NCBI GenBank assembly: GCA_030840545.1
Contig: JAVEEH010000329.1
Location: 1 to 8,818 of the forward strand
From: Frankiaceae bacterium
Lineage (GTDB): Bacteria > Actinomycetota > Actinomycetes > JAFAQI01
Direction of reading: 5' to 3'
Length of the DNA: 8,818 nt
Shown: positions 1-6,720 of the stretch, piece after piece
Numbering within the stretch: the stretch's first letter is position 1
How the letters are laid out: each line of letters opens with the position of its first letter
Made by a program: the position numbers and the translations under genes
Notes under the pieces: model-generated
The model's input: the letters and a program-made list of their open reading frames with translations, nothing else
What the model was told of the DNA's origin: nothing
Database searches by the model: none

Positions 1-1319
1 GGGGTGCTGGTCCCGGTGCGCAGCACGGCGTTGCGGATGGTCCGTACGACGTCGATCGGCTGCTCGTCGCCGAACTGCCAGGCCCGGGTCGCGCCGGTCG
101 GGTCACCGGCCGCGCCGGCGTCACGCATGTCGTGGTCGCCGCGCCCATGCGCTTCGAGCTTGGCGAACACCCGCCGCAGCGCCGTCTCACCGAGACGACG
201 CAGACCGCGAGGGGTCAGCTCGAGATCTCCCTGCGAGCGTTGCAGATATCCCTGCCGCTGCAACTCGCGTTCGATGTTGCGCAGCGCCTCCATGTCATCG
301 ACCGCGTTGCGGCCGAGTGCCCGCTCCAGCAGCTCCGGGTCCACGTCGTCGAGCGACGCCCCGGGGTAGTCCTGCGAAAGGGCCGCCTCCAGCTCGTCGA
401 GGTCGGCGACCTCCTCGAGTGCCGTCGTCGCGTCGCCGAGCCCGAGCGGGGTGCTGCCACGCATCTTTTCCCGCCCACTCCAGTCGAGCTCCGGGCGCCG
501 CGCGCGCAATTGGTCCGACAGCCGGGACATCTCTCCGGCCAGACCGGAGTCCTGCATCGCCTGCATCATCAGCTCGGCGAGCTCGGCCTGCTGCTCCGGC
601 GAGAGCGAGTTCATCAACCGCTGGGCCGCCGCCGCGCGGCGGGCAAGTGAGTCGACGAGCTCTTCGAGGTTCTGCGGGTTGTCCGGGAAAAAGTCGCCGT
701 AGTCCTGCATGAACTGCTCGAACGCCTCGGTGGTGTCCTCGCCGCGGGCATCCGCCTCGAGCATCGCGTTGAGGGCCGACATCATCTCGCGGACCCGCTG
801 CATGTCCTGCGGGTCGGCGCCGTCGAGCGCCTGCTTCATCCCGCGGAACTGGCTGTCGAGCACCTCGCGGCGGAGCAGGTCCTGGATCTCGTCGTAGGCC
901 GCCCGCGCTTGCGGTGAACGCCACGGGTAGTCGGTCAGCTCGCGCACCGCCCGCGCGGTGTCACGCGGCAGCGCATCCAGCTCGGCCTCGGCGAGCCGGG
1001 CGCCGTCGGACGGATCGGGGAACAGCGTCCGGCGCTCGTCCGCCAGCGCTCGGTCGAGCAGCTCACGGACCTGCTCCAGCGTGCCGTCGAGCCGCCCGGA
1101 TCGCCGGGCCTGCCGCTGCCGCTGGCGCACCTGCCGGAGCAGGTCGTCGAGACCGCGCCGTCCCTGCATGCCCCGGTGCAACAGCTCCTGTAGCGCCTCA
1201 CCCGGCGACATGCCGTCGAGCACCGCGTCACCGAGCTCGTCCAGTGCCGCGCGCGCGTCATAGGGCGGCGCCAGCGGGTCGGGCCCGCCGCGCCACTCGC
1301 CGTAGCGGTTCCGACTCAC
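1..1319 (-). CDS. VWA-partner protein of an AAA+ ATPase (Rv0959-like), 3' end beyond the window
   Basis: An open frame runs from a GTG at 1319 off the left edge, giving 439 complete codons. The GTG overlaps the ATPase stop as GTGA, so translation is probably coupled; only a weak ribosome site precedes it. The protein begins MSRNRYGEWRGGPDPLAPPY and is almost wholly helical and rich in Arg, Glu, Gln and Met. Residues 55-75 and 225-275 look like charged helices or coiled coils. Residues 341-390 (LRNIERELQRQGYL, then LELTPRGLRRLGETAL) resemble a winged helix. From memory, mycobacterial Rv0959 (about 670 residues, beside the ATPase Rv0958) has this N-terminal region followed by a C-terminal VWA domain. 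That domain, with its MIDAS metal site, would lie off the left edge, so I infer it and do not see it. The likely role is adaptor or substrate binder for the ATPase in the cytoplasm; the substrate is unknown. Certain as a gene, good on family, poor on function. Confidence 0.88.
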   Translation of the reverse strand, partial: MSRNRYGEWRGGPDPLAPPYDARAALDELGDAVLDGMSPGEALQELLHRGMQGRRGLDDLLRQVRQRQRQARRSGRLDGTLEQVRELLDRALADERRTLFPDPSDGARLAEAELDALPRDTARAVRELTDYPWRSPQARAAYDEIQDLLRREVLDSQFRGMKQALDGADPQDMQRVREMMSALNAMLEADARGEDTTEAFEQFMQDYGDFFPDNPQNLEELVDSLARRAAAAQRLMNSLSPEQQAELAELMMQAMQDSGLAGEMSRLSDQLRARRPELDWSGREKMRGSTPLGLGDATTALEEVADLDELEAALSQDYPGASLDDVDPELLERALGRNAVDDMEALRNIERELQRQGYLQRSQGDLELTPRGLRRLGETALRRVFAKLEAHGRGDHDMRDAGAAGDPTGATRAWQFGDEQPIDVVRTIRNAVLRTGTST

Positions 1320-2761
1320 CGCGAGCCGTAGATCACACGATCGTCGACGCTCTCCTTGGACAGCCGGCGCAGCAGGTAGAGCCCCTCCAACGCGAACTCG
1401 AGCCCGGCCGCCGCGAGCCCTGGAGTGTCGACGTCGTCGATGCCGAGCGCCGACAGGATCTTCGACAGCCCCTCGATGTTGCCCAGGCCGTCGAGCAGCT
1501 CGGCTGCCGGCACGAGCTCGCCGGTCTCGACGACGCTGCCGTCCTCGAACTTCTCGACGATGCCGGTCAGGTCGACGCCGCCGAGCCGCTGCCGGAACGT
1601 GTCCGCGACGGCCCGCCGGAGCAGGTGCTCGAGCACCTCGGCCTCGCGACCTTCCTCGCTCGCCTCGAACTCCACCTTGCCCTGCACGGCGGCGACGACG
1701 GCCGGCAGGTCGGCCACCCGGGCCACCGGCGGCTCCTCGCCGGTGAGCGCGGACCGGCGTACGGCGGATGCCGCGACCGTCTCGGCGCCGGCGATGGCGA
1801 AACGGGCCGAGACGCCGGAGCGCTGGTCCACGGCGGGCGACTCACGGACGTGCCGGGCGAACCGGGCGACCACCTCGATGAGGTGGTCGGGCAACGCCGC
1901 GGACACGGCGTCGGCGCCCCAGCTGACCAGCGCCTCCTGCCGGATCAGCCGCAGCTCATCGTCGAGGGTGAGCGGGTAGTGCGTCCGGACCTCGGCGCCG
2001 AACCGGTCCTTCAGCGGCGTGATGATGCGGCCGCGGTTGGTGTAGTCCTCGGGGTTGGCGGAAGCGATGAGCAGCACGTCGAGCGGCAGCCGCAGGGTGT
2101 AGCCGCGCACCTGCACGTCGCGTTCCTCCAGCACGTTGAGCAGCGCGACCTGGATGCGCTCCGCGAGGTCGGGCAGCTCGTTGACCGCGACGATGCCGCG
2201 GTTGGTGCGCGGCACCAACCCGTAGTGGACCGTCTCCGGGTCGCCCAGCATCCGGCCTTCGGCCACCTTGATCGGGTCGACGTCGCCGATGAGGTCGCCG
2301 ACGGACACGTCGGGAGTGGCCAGCTTCTCGGCGTAACGCTCGTCGCGGGGCTTCCAGCTGACCGGAGTCGCGTCCCCCTGTTCGGAGACCAGCCGCCGGC
2401 AGCGCACGCACACCGGCGCATAGGGGTGGTCATTGATCTCGCATCCGGCGACGACCGGCGTCCACTCGTCGAGCAGCTGCACGATCGTGCGGATGAGCCG
2501 GGTCTTGCCCTGACCGCGCTCGCCGAGCAGCACGAGGTCATGTCCGGCGAGCAGCGCGCGTTCGACCTGGGGGAGGACGGTGTCGTCGAAGCCGACGATG
2601 CCGGGGAACCGGTCGCCACCCTCGCGCATCCGCGCGAGGAGGTTGTCGCGGAGCTCGGCCTTGACGGTCTTGTGCACGTGACCGGAGGCGCGGAGCTCGC
2701 CGAGGGACGCGGCGTTGGGGGCAGGCGTGGAGGTGCTGGCTGGAGCAGGGCCGGTCGTCAT
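1316..2761 (-). CDS. BchI/MoxR-like AAA+ ATPase (Rv0958-like, often annotated magnesium chelatase)
   Basis: This is a 481-residue cytoplasmic ATPase. Walker A is GERGQGKT at 80-87. The Walker B region is GIVAVNELPDL at 189-199, with Asn194-Glu195 where Asp-Glu is usual. Sensor 1 is LLIASANPEDY (Asn236), the arginine-finger region is DRFGAEV (Arg253), and the sensor-2 helix is near 310-330 (RSGVSARFAIAGAET). A Cys cluster, C107-x10-C118-x2-C121 with His112 between, sits between Walker A and B. The layout matches the helix-insert AAA+ clade (BchI, MoxR, RavA), whose members act with VWA proteins, and the next gene encodes such a partner. True magnesium chelation for chlorophyll is unlikely because no other pigment genes are visible; remodelling or metal loading of an unknown target is an inference. 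I chose the ATG at 2761 because a -10 hexamer ends 6 bases before it; a GTG at 2767 would add two residues. The length is close to the roughly 460 residues I recall for Rv0958. Confidence 0.93.
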   Translation of the reverse strand: MTTGPAPASTSTPAPNAASLGELRASGHVHKTVKAELRDNLLARMREGGDRFPGIVGFDDTVLPQVERALLAGHDLVLLGERGQGKTRLIRTIVQLLDEWTPVVAGCEINDHPYAPVCVRCRRLVSEQGDATPVSWKPRDERYAEKLATPDVSVGDLIGDVDPIKVAEGRMLGDPETVHYGLVPRTNRGIVAVNELPDLAERIQVALLNVLEERDVQVRGYTLRLPLDVLLIASANPEDYTNRGRIITPLKDRFGAEVRTHYPLTLDDELRLIRQEALVSWGADAVSAALPDHLIEVVARFARHVRESPAVDQRSGVSARFAIAGAETVAASAVRRSALTGEEPPVARVADLPAVVAAVQGKVEFEASEEGREAEVLEHLLRRAVADTFRQRLGGVDLTGIVEKFEDGSVVETGELVPAAELLDGLGNIEGLSKILSALGIDDVDTPGLAAAGLEFALEGLYLLRRLSKESVDDRVIYGSR

Positions 2762-2767
2762 GTCCAC

Positions 2768-2796
2768 ACGCTACGTCGCGCCCGACGGGTGGCGAA
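2768..2796 (-). promoter_or_regulatory. probable promoter of the AAA+/VWA operon, leaderless
   Basis: On the minus strand a -10-like TAGCGT (2773-2768) lies 6 bases before the ATG at 2761. A weak -35-like TTCGCC (2796-2791) stands 17 bases upstream. There is no purine-rich ribosome site before the ATG. Spacing of TANNNT-N6-ATG is the arrangement known for leaderless actinobacterial mRNAs, with transcription starting at or next to the A of ATG. Confidence 0.5.
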
Positions 2797-2801
2797 ATGC
2801 C

Positions 2802-2833
2802 GATGGGGCGCCGCGTGAACGCGACGCCCCATC
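2802..2833 (-). terminator. hairpin terminator after the secreted-protein gene
   Basis: GATGGGGCG (2802-2810) pairs perfectly with CGCCCCATC (2825-2833). Inside, after one C/A mismatch, CGCG pairs with CGCG around a four-base TGAA loop. The stem is 9+4 pairs, GC-rich, and lies 13 bases beyond the stop codon of the secreted-protein gene. The minus strand continues with only a short TTT, so this is a GC-hairpin type with a poor U-tract, as is common in actinobacteria. It would stop read-through into the ATPase operon. Confidence 0.7.
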
Positions 2834-2846
2834 AGGTTGCTCCGGG

Positions 2847-4448
2847 TCAGGTGTGGGTGATCTTGGTCGTGGCCGACAGCTTTCCGCCGGCTGGATCGGT
2901 CCCCTTGACCGTGATCGTGTGTTTGCCGGCCGCGAGCGCGAGACCCGCCGAGAAGGTGCCGTCCGCCTTGACCGGCACAGTCTTGGACTTGGTGCCACTG
3001 GCGACGGTCACCGTGGTCGGCAGCCCGTTGACGGCGTTCGTCACCTTGCCCTTCACCGTCGTCGTCGCGCTGCTCACCGTGGCCCCGTTGTGCGGTGCGG
3101 TGATGGCGAGGTGGGGGGTCAGGGCCCGCTGCGCGCCGTTGGCGAGCGCGTTGACCGCGTTGACGGTGAATCCGGTTTCGATCGCGAAGCCGAATCCTGC
3201 TGCGCCGTTCTTCGGCACGGCTCGGGAGTAGCGGAGCCCGAACGTGCTCGTGGTCGCCACGTAGAGAGTCGGTTTACCGGAGTAGGTCAGCCCGCCATCG
3301 GCCCGGTTCGGGTCGCCGTCGGTCGCATGCAGGTCACTCGTGGTCAGGATCGTGTGCGGTCCAACGGGCAGGTTTGTCTTGGTCGTGTTCGGGGTCGGCA
3401 CCGTGAATGACGATGCGCCCGGCAACCGCATGCCCGCCTCGCCGGAGTTGGCGCCGGACAGGATGTTGAAGTACTCGACCGACAGCGAGTGCGCGGCGTG
3501 GTCGATGCTCACGAACCGGTCGTGCACCGTGAGCAGCGCCCCTTGCGCCGAGGTGACCACCGTCCGCTGCAGCGCCACTCCCGTTGCGAGCGGCGTGCAG
3601 CTGGCCGTTGCCGGGGGATAGGCGCCGGAGCACCACCGCAGCGGGTCGGTCTCCGCGATGCTCGTGTTGCCGTCGGCCAGTCGCTGGGCGGAGAACGTGA
3701 TGTGCGGCACCGTGGTCTGGTCGGCCGCGTAGCCGGACAGAGTCAGCGGAAGGTAGGCGTTGTGCCCGTCGATGACGACTTCGCTCTTGGTCGATGATCC
3801 CGACGGCACGAGGTTGGCGGGGAACAGCGCGAGGTTCGCCACCTGGGCGACATTCTGGTTCTCGTACTTGGAGAAGTCATCGTTCGGAACAGCGAGCAAG
3901 ATCCCGACGAAGTCCGGAGTGGTGACATAGTCGAGTGCCCGTTGGTGAGCCGTCAGGGACGCCAAGGACACGACGTTTGTCCCAGTGTTCGCTGTGGTCG
4001 TCCGCAAGCCCGTGTAGAACGTCGGGCCGGCAAAGGCACCGACATAGCCGGTGTTGTTGCCGCTCGCGTCGATCTGTGTGTAGCTGTCGGGCACTGCCCG
4101 CAGCGTGCATCCGGTGCTCGCGTTGGGTGTTGGCACGCCGGTCGCGCTGAACGTGCCGCTCGACACAGGCACCGGCGCGGAGTTCAGCGGCGCCGCCGAC
4201 GTCACCTGATCGAGGTTGACGAAGCAGTAGAAGTTGACGTTGACCACGTCCATGGACGTGATCCCCGAGATGTTCATCGTCGGGTTCGGCGTCGTGACTG
4301 AGTTGAAGTACTGATAGATCGGTTGTCCCGGCCCCTTGGGCGACATGATCTTGGTCCACGTGCCGGTCGCAGCTGATGTCGGCACCGCGACGAGCACGGG
4401 TCCGGCGACCAACGTGGCGATCGCGGCCATCCGGATGAAGCGACGCAT
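2847..4448 (-). CDS. secreted protein of unknown function with C-terminal Ig-like domain
   Basis: This is 533 residues with a clear Sec signal peptide: basic MRRFIR, hydrophobic residues 7-23, and a cleavage site near TSA-A (after 26 or 27). Residues 28-145 look like a beta-sandwich with a possible C75-C114 disulfide. The middle (about 150-440) is beta-rich, high in Thr, Ser, Asn and Ala, with a second pair, C273-C284. Residues 447-532 form an Ig-like domain of the glucodextranase-B or bacterial Ig type: it opens with LAITAPHNGATV, contains the KADGTFSAGLALAAGKHTITV region, and ends with alternating strands. I see no transmembrane anchor, LPXTG motif or lipobox, so release to the medium or loose wall attachment is likely. 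I recognise no catalytic motif and do not assign an enzyme activity. It has its own ribosome site and candidate promoter and is followed by a hairpin, so it is probably monocistronic. Its base composition looks lower in GC than its neighbours. Confidence 0.85.
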   Translation of the reverse strand: MRRFIRMAAIATLVAGPVLVAVPTSAATGTWTKIMSPKGPGQPIYQYFNSVTTPNPTMNISGITSMDVVNVNFYCFVNLDQVTSAAPLNSAPVPVSSGTFSATGVPTPNASTGCTLRAVPDSYTQIDASGNNTGYVGAFAGPTFYTGLRTTTANTGTNVVSLASLTAHQRALDYVTTPDFVGILLAVPNDDFSKYENQNVAQVANLALFPANLVPSGSSTKSEVVIDGHNAYLPLTLSGYAADQTTVPHITFSAQRLADGNTSIAETDPLRWCSGAYPPATASCTPLATGVALQRTVVTSAQGALLTVHDRFVSIDHAAHSLSVEYFNILSGANSGEAGMRLPGASSFTVPTPNTTKTNLPVGPHTILTTSDLHATDGDPNRADGGLTYSGKPTLYVATTSTFGLRYSRAVPKNGAAGFGFAIETGFTVNAVNALANGAQRALTPHLAITAPHNGATVSSATTTVKGKVTNAVNGLPTTVTVASGTKSKTVPVKADGTFSAGLALAAGKHTITVKGTDPAGGKLSATTKITHT

Positions 4449-4452
4449 GAAT

Positions 4453-4460
4453 CCCCCCGG
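4453..4460 (-). promoter_or_regulatory. ribosome binding site of the secreted-protein gene
   Basis: The minus strand reads CCGGGGGGATTCATG, a G-rich Shine-Dalgarno stretch four bases before the ATG at 4448. It supports that ATG as the start and, with the signal peptide beginning right there, leaves little doubt. Confidence 0.6.
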
Positions 4461-4500
4461 TCAGACGTGATGTGCCCGGTTGCACGGCCAGGCACGGCGG

Positions 4501-4529
4501 ACAGTAGTCCGGATCGGGAGCCTCGTCAC
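4501..4529 (-). promoter_or_regulatory. candidate promoter of the secreted-protein gene
   Basis: On the minus strand GTGACG (4529-4524, four of six matches to TTGACA) and TACTGT (4506-4501, a TANNNT -10) are separated by 17 bases. Transcription would start near 4494, leaving a leader of about 45 bases with the G-rich ribosome site. The element sits in the divergent gap shared with the FIST gene. I see no equally good promoter on the plus strand. Confidence 0.45.
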
Positions 4530-4566
4530 CACCCCACGCGCGCAGCAACAAGGGCAGGATGGGCAG

Positions 4567-5787
4567 GTGGCACGCTTCGGAGACGGGTTCGCCGCGGACG
4601 CCGACCTCGTGCGCGCCGCCGAGTCGGCGGCGGCCGAGGCGCTGCGTCCGCTGGCCGGCCGCCGTCCCGACCTTGCGTGCATCTTCGTGTCCGGCAGCGA
4701 CACCGACGCGGTCGCCGAAGCCGGCGCCCGGGCCGCGATGGCCGTCGGAGCACTGTCGACCATCGGGTGCAACGCCCCGGGAGTGATCGGCTCAGGTCGT
4801 GCCGCCGAGTCGATGAGCGCCGTCTCGGTGTGGTGCGCCGTGCTCCCCGACGTCCGCGCCCGGACCTTCCACCTCGAAGCGATGCCGGCGACCAGCGGGC
4901 TGGCAGTCGTCGGCATGCCGGAACGACTGCCGGACGACGTCGTCGGCGTGCTCCTCGCCGACCCCTGGTCCTTCCCCATCGACGGGTTCATCGAGCGGTC
5001 GAACGACGCACTCGACGGCCTGCCACTGGTCGGTGGGATCGCCGCCGGTGCCCGGGGGCGGGGATCGACCAGGTTGTTCCTCGACGGCAGCACGGTCGAC
5101 AGAGGTGCGGTGGGGGTGCTGCTCGGCGGCCCCGTCGGTGCCCGCGCCTTCGTCAGCCAGGGCTGCCGGCCGATCGGGCCGGCGATGACCGTGACCGCGG
5201 CCGACGGCAACCTCATCATCGAGCTGGCCGGCACGCCGGCGATCACGAAGCTCGAAGAGATCCTGTCGACCCTCGACGCCCAGTCGCAGGCGCTGGCGAC
5301 GACCGGTCTGCAGATCGGTGTCGCGATGGACGACTACGCCGAGGAGCACGTGCAGGGTGACTTCCTCATCCGGGGGATCGCCGGGTCGGAAGCGAGCAAC
5401 GGCGGGCTGATCGTGGGCGAGGTCGTGGCGGTTGGCCGGACCGTGCAGTTCCAGTTGCGCGATGCGGCGGCCGCCGACGCCGACCTCCGCGACGCCTTGA
5501 AGCGCTTTCGTGAGTCGGCGGGACTCGACACGATCGAGGGCGCGTTGCTGTTCTCGTGCAACGGACGCGGCGCGCAGCTGTTCGCCCGCGCCGACCACGA
5601 CGTGACGATGGTGCGCGAAGGCCTGGCGACGGACGGCGTCGCCGGCTTCTTCGCGGCCGGTGAGATCGGCCCGGTCGCCGGCCGCAACCACGTGCACGGG
5701 CTGACCGCAGCGGTGCTCGCCTTCGGTTCGGGCGCCGTCGCCGAGCGGGGCACCCGTCAGGCGGCGCGGCCGGCGGTCGACGGGTGA
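4567..5787 (+). CDS. FIST N/C-domain sensory protein, stand-alone
   Basis: This is 406 residues from the GTG at 4567. AGGA lies seven bases before it, and the protein then opens VARFGDGFAADADLV, the usual start of this family. A frame opening from a TTG at 4480 would add 29 residues that look non-homologous. FIST_N covers about residues 5-215, with STIGCNAPGVIG (64-75) and LVGGIAAGARG (154-164). FIST_C covers about 220-380, with the family hallmarks SCNGRG (330-335) and FFAAGEIGPVAGRNHVHG (361-378). FIST domains are proposed to bind small ligands such as amino acids, usually as the input part of signalling proteins. No kinase, GGDEF, chemotaxis or DNA-binding output domain is present, and there is no signal peptide or membrane segment, so it is a soluble cytoplasmic binder. 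Its stop overlaps the ROK kinase start by four bases, which suggests a shared task with the kinase and with ilvA. Ligand unknown. Confidence 0.92.
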   Translation: MARFGDGFAADADLVRAAESAAAEALRPLAGRRPDLACIFVSGSDTDAVAEAGARAAMAVGALSTIGCNAPGVIGSGRAAESMSAVSVWCAVLPDVRARTFHLEAMPATSGLAVVGMPERLPDDVVGVLLADPWSFPIDGFIERSNDALDGLPLVGGIAAGARGRGSTRLFLDGSTVDRGAVGVLLGGPVGARAFVSQGCRPIGPAMTVTAADGNLIIELAGTPAITKLEEILSTLDAQSQALATTGLQIGVAMDDYAEEHVQGDFLIRGIAGSEASNGGLIVGEVVAVGRTVQFQLRDAAAADADLRDALKRFRESAGLDTIEGALLFSCNGRGAQLFARADHDVTMVREGLATDGVAGFFAAGEIGPVAGRNHVHGLTAAVLAFGSGAVAERGTRQAARPAVDG

Positions 5788-6716
5788 ACGGTTGGGTGCT
5801 CGCCATCGACGTCGGCGGCACCAAGCTCGCCGCCGCCAGGGTGCGCGGCGACGGCTCGCTGGATCGACGGCGGCAGCGGCCGACGCGATCCGGCGTCACC
5901 GCCGACGAGCTGTGGGCTGACCTGCTCGCACTCGTCGACGACGTCACCGATGGCGACGCACCGCCGGCCGTAGGTGTCGGTTGCGGCGGGCCGATGCAAT
6001 GGCCCGAGGGGTTGGTGTCGCCGCTCAACATCGCGGCGTGGCGCGGCTACCCGCTGCGCCAACGCCTCAAGGACCGGTTCGCAACCGCGGACGTGGTGGT
6101 CCACAACGACGCCGTTGCCATGGCCCTCGGCGAGCACCGCTTCGGCGCCGGTCGAGACTCAGCCGCCTTCCTGGGGGTCGTGGTGTCGACCGGCGTCGGC
6201 GGTGGCCTGGTGATCGACGGCCGGCTGGTCTCCGGGCGCACCGGCAACGCCGGCCACTTCGGTCATGTCGTGGTCGACGCCGCCGGTCCGCCCTGTCGCT
6301 GCGGCGGCAACGGTTGCGTGGAAGCGATCGCGCGCGGGCCGGCTCTCGTGACGTGGGCGCTCGAGCAGGGTTGGCAGCCGCGCGACGACGAGGACGTGGA
6401 CGGCCGCGCGCTGGTCGCCGCCGCCCGGCGCGGTGACGACGTCGCGCTGGCATCGCTGACCCGAGGGGGTCATGCACTCGGTGTCGCACTCGCCTCTGTC
6501 GCGGCGGTCATGGATCTGGACACGGTCGCGATCGGTGGCGGCGTCGCCAACGCCGGCGAGCTGCTCCTTGGTCCGGTGCAGGCGGCCTACCACCGGCACG
6601 CGCGCTTGGACTTCACCCGCGGATGCCGGATCGTGCCGGCTGCTCTGGGCGATGACGCCGGGCTGGTCGGCGCCGCGGCACTTGTGCTCCCGTCGCCGCG
6701 CGGTGGGGCAGACTGA
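5784..6716 (+). CDS. ROK-family sugar kinase (glucokinase or N-acetylmannosamine kinase type)
   Basis: This is 310 residues, normal for a ROK kinase without an N-terminal HTH, so an enzyme and not a repressor. The ATP-binding motif is AIDVGGTKLAAA (7-18), the catalytic Asp is D109 in VVHNDAVAMALGE, and the second phosphate motif is VSTGVGGGLV (134-143). The ROK zinc site is complete: His161, then C171, C173 and C178 in CRCGGNGCVEAIARG. The sugar-contact motif reads GNAGHFGH (154-161), with His158 where glucokinases usually have Glu; to my recollection NanK-type kinases share this His. It should phosphorylate the 6-hydroxyl of a hexose or N-acylhexosamine in the cytoplasm. The GTG start at 5784 overlaps the FIST stop as GTGA, implying translational coupling. 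ilvA follows four bases after its stop. No transporter or sugar-catabolic gene lies alongside to reveal the substrate. Confidence 0.92.
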   Translation: MNGWVLAIDVGGTKLAAARVRGDGSLDRRRQRPTRSGVTADELWADLLALVDDVTDGDAPPAVGVGCGGPMQWPEGLVSPLNIAAWRGYPLRQRLKDRFATADVVVHNDAVAMALGEHRFGAGRDSAAFLGVVVSTGVGGGLVIDGRLVSGRTGNAGHFGHVVVDAAGPPCRCGGNGCVEAIARGPALVTWALEQGWQPRDDEDVDGRALVAAARRGDDVALASLTRGGHALGVALASVAAVMDLDTVAIGGGVANAGELLLGPVQAAYHRHARLDFTRGCRIVPAALGDDAGLVGAAALVLPSPRGGAD

Positions 6717-6720
6717 CGAG

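Noticed and set aside
914..2818. A 634-codon plus-strand open frame opposite the AAA+ and VWA-partner genes
   Set aside because: It is a GC-rich shadow frame: heavy in Arg, Ala, Gly and Pro, with no recognisable domain. The minus-strand frames have clear AAA+ motifs.
4472..4496. Imperfect inverted repeat (TGCCCGG / CCAGGCA) in the divergent gap
   Set aside because: Seven bases with one mismatch around an eight-base loop is weak in DNA this GC-rich. It has no terminator-like tail and no matching copy elsewhere in the window.
4555..4560. CAGGAT six bases before the FIST GTG as a leaderless -10
   Set aside because: It matches only three of six consensus bases, has no -35, and the same bases form a good Shine-Dalgarno.
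4480..4566. An upstream TTG start extending the FIST protein by 29 residues
   Set aside because: The extra residues look unlike any FIST N-terminus, and a TTG is a poor start. The GTG at 4567 has an AGGA seven bases before it and opens directly into conserved sequence.
4461..5246. A 261-codon minus-strand open frame inside the FIST gene
   Set aside because: It has low-complexity Ser, Arg, Pro and Ala composition and no motifs. The plus strand encodes a well-conserved FIST protein.
6472..6720. An 83-codon N-terminal extension of the ilvA frame
   Set aside because: It lies entirely within the ROK gene and has no homology to threonine dehydratases. The GTG at 6721 gives the expected length.
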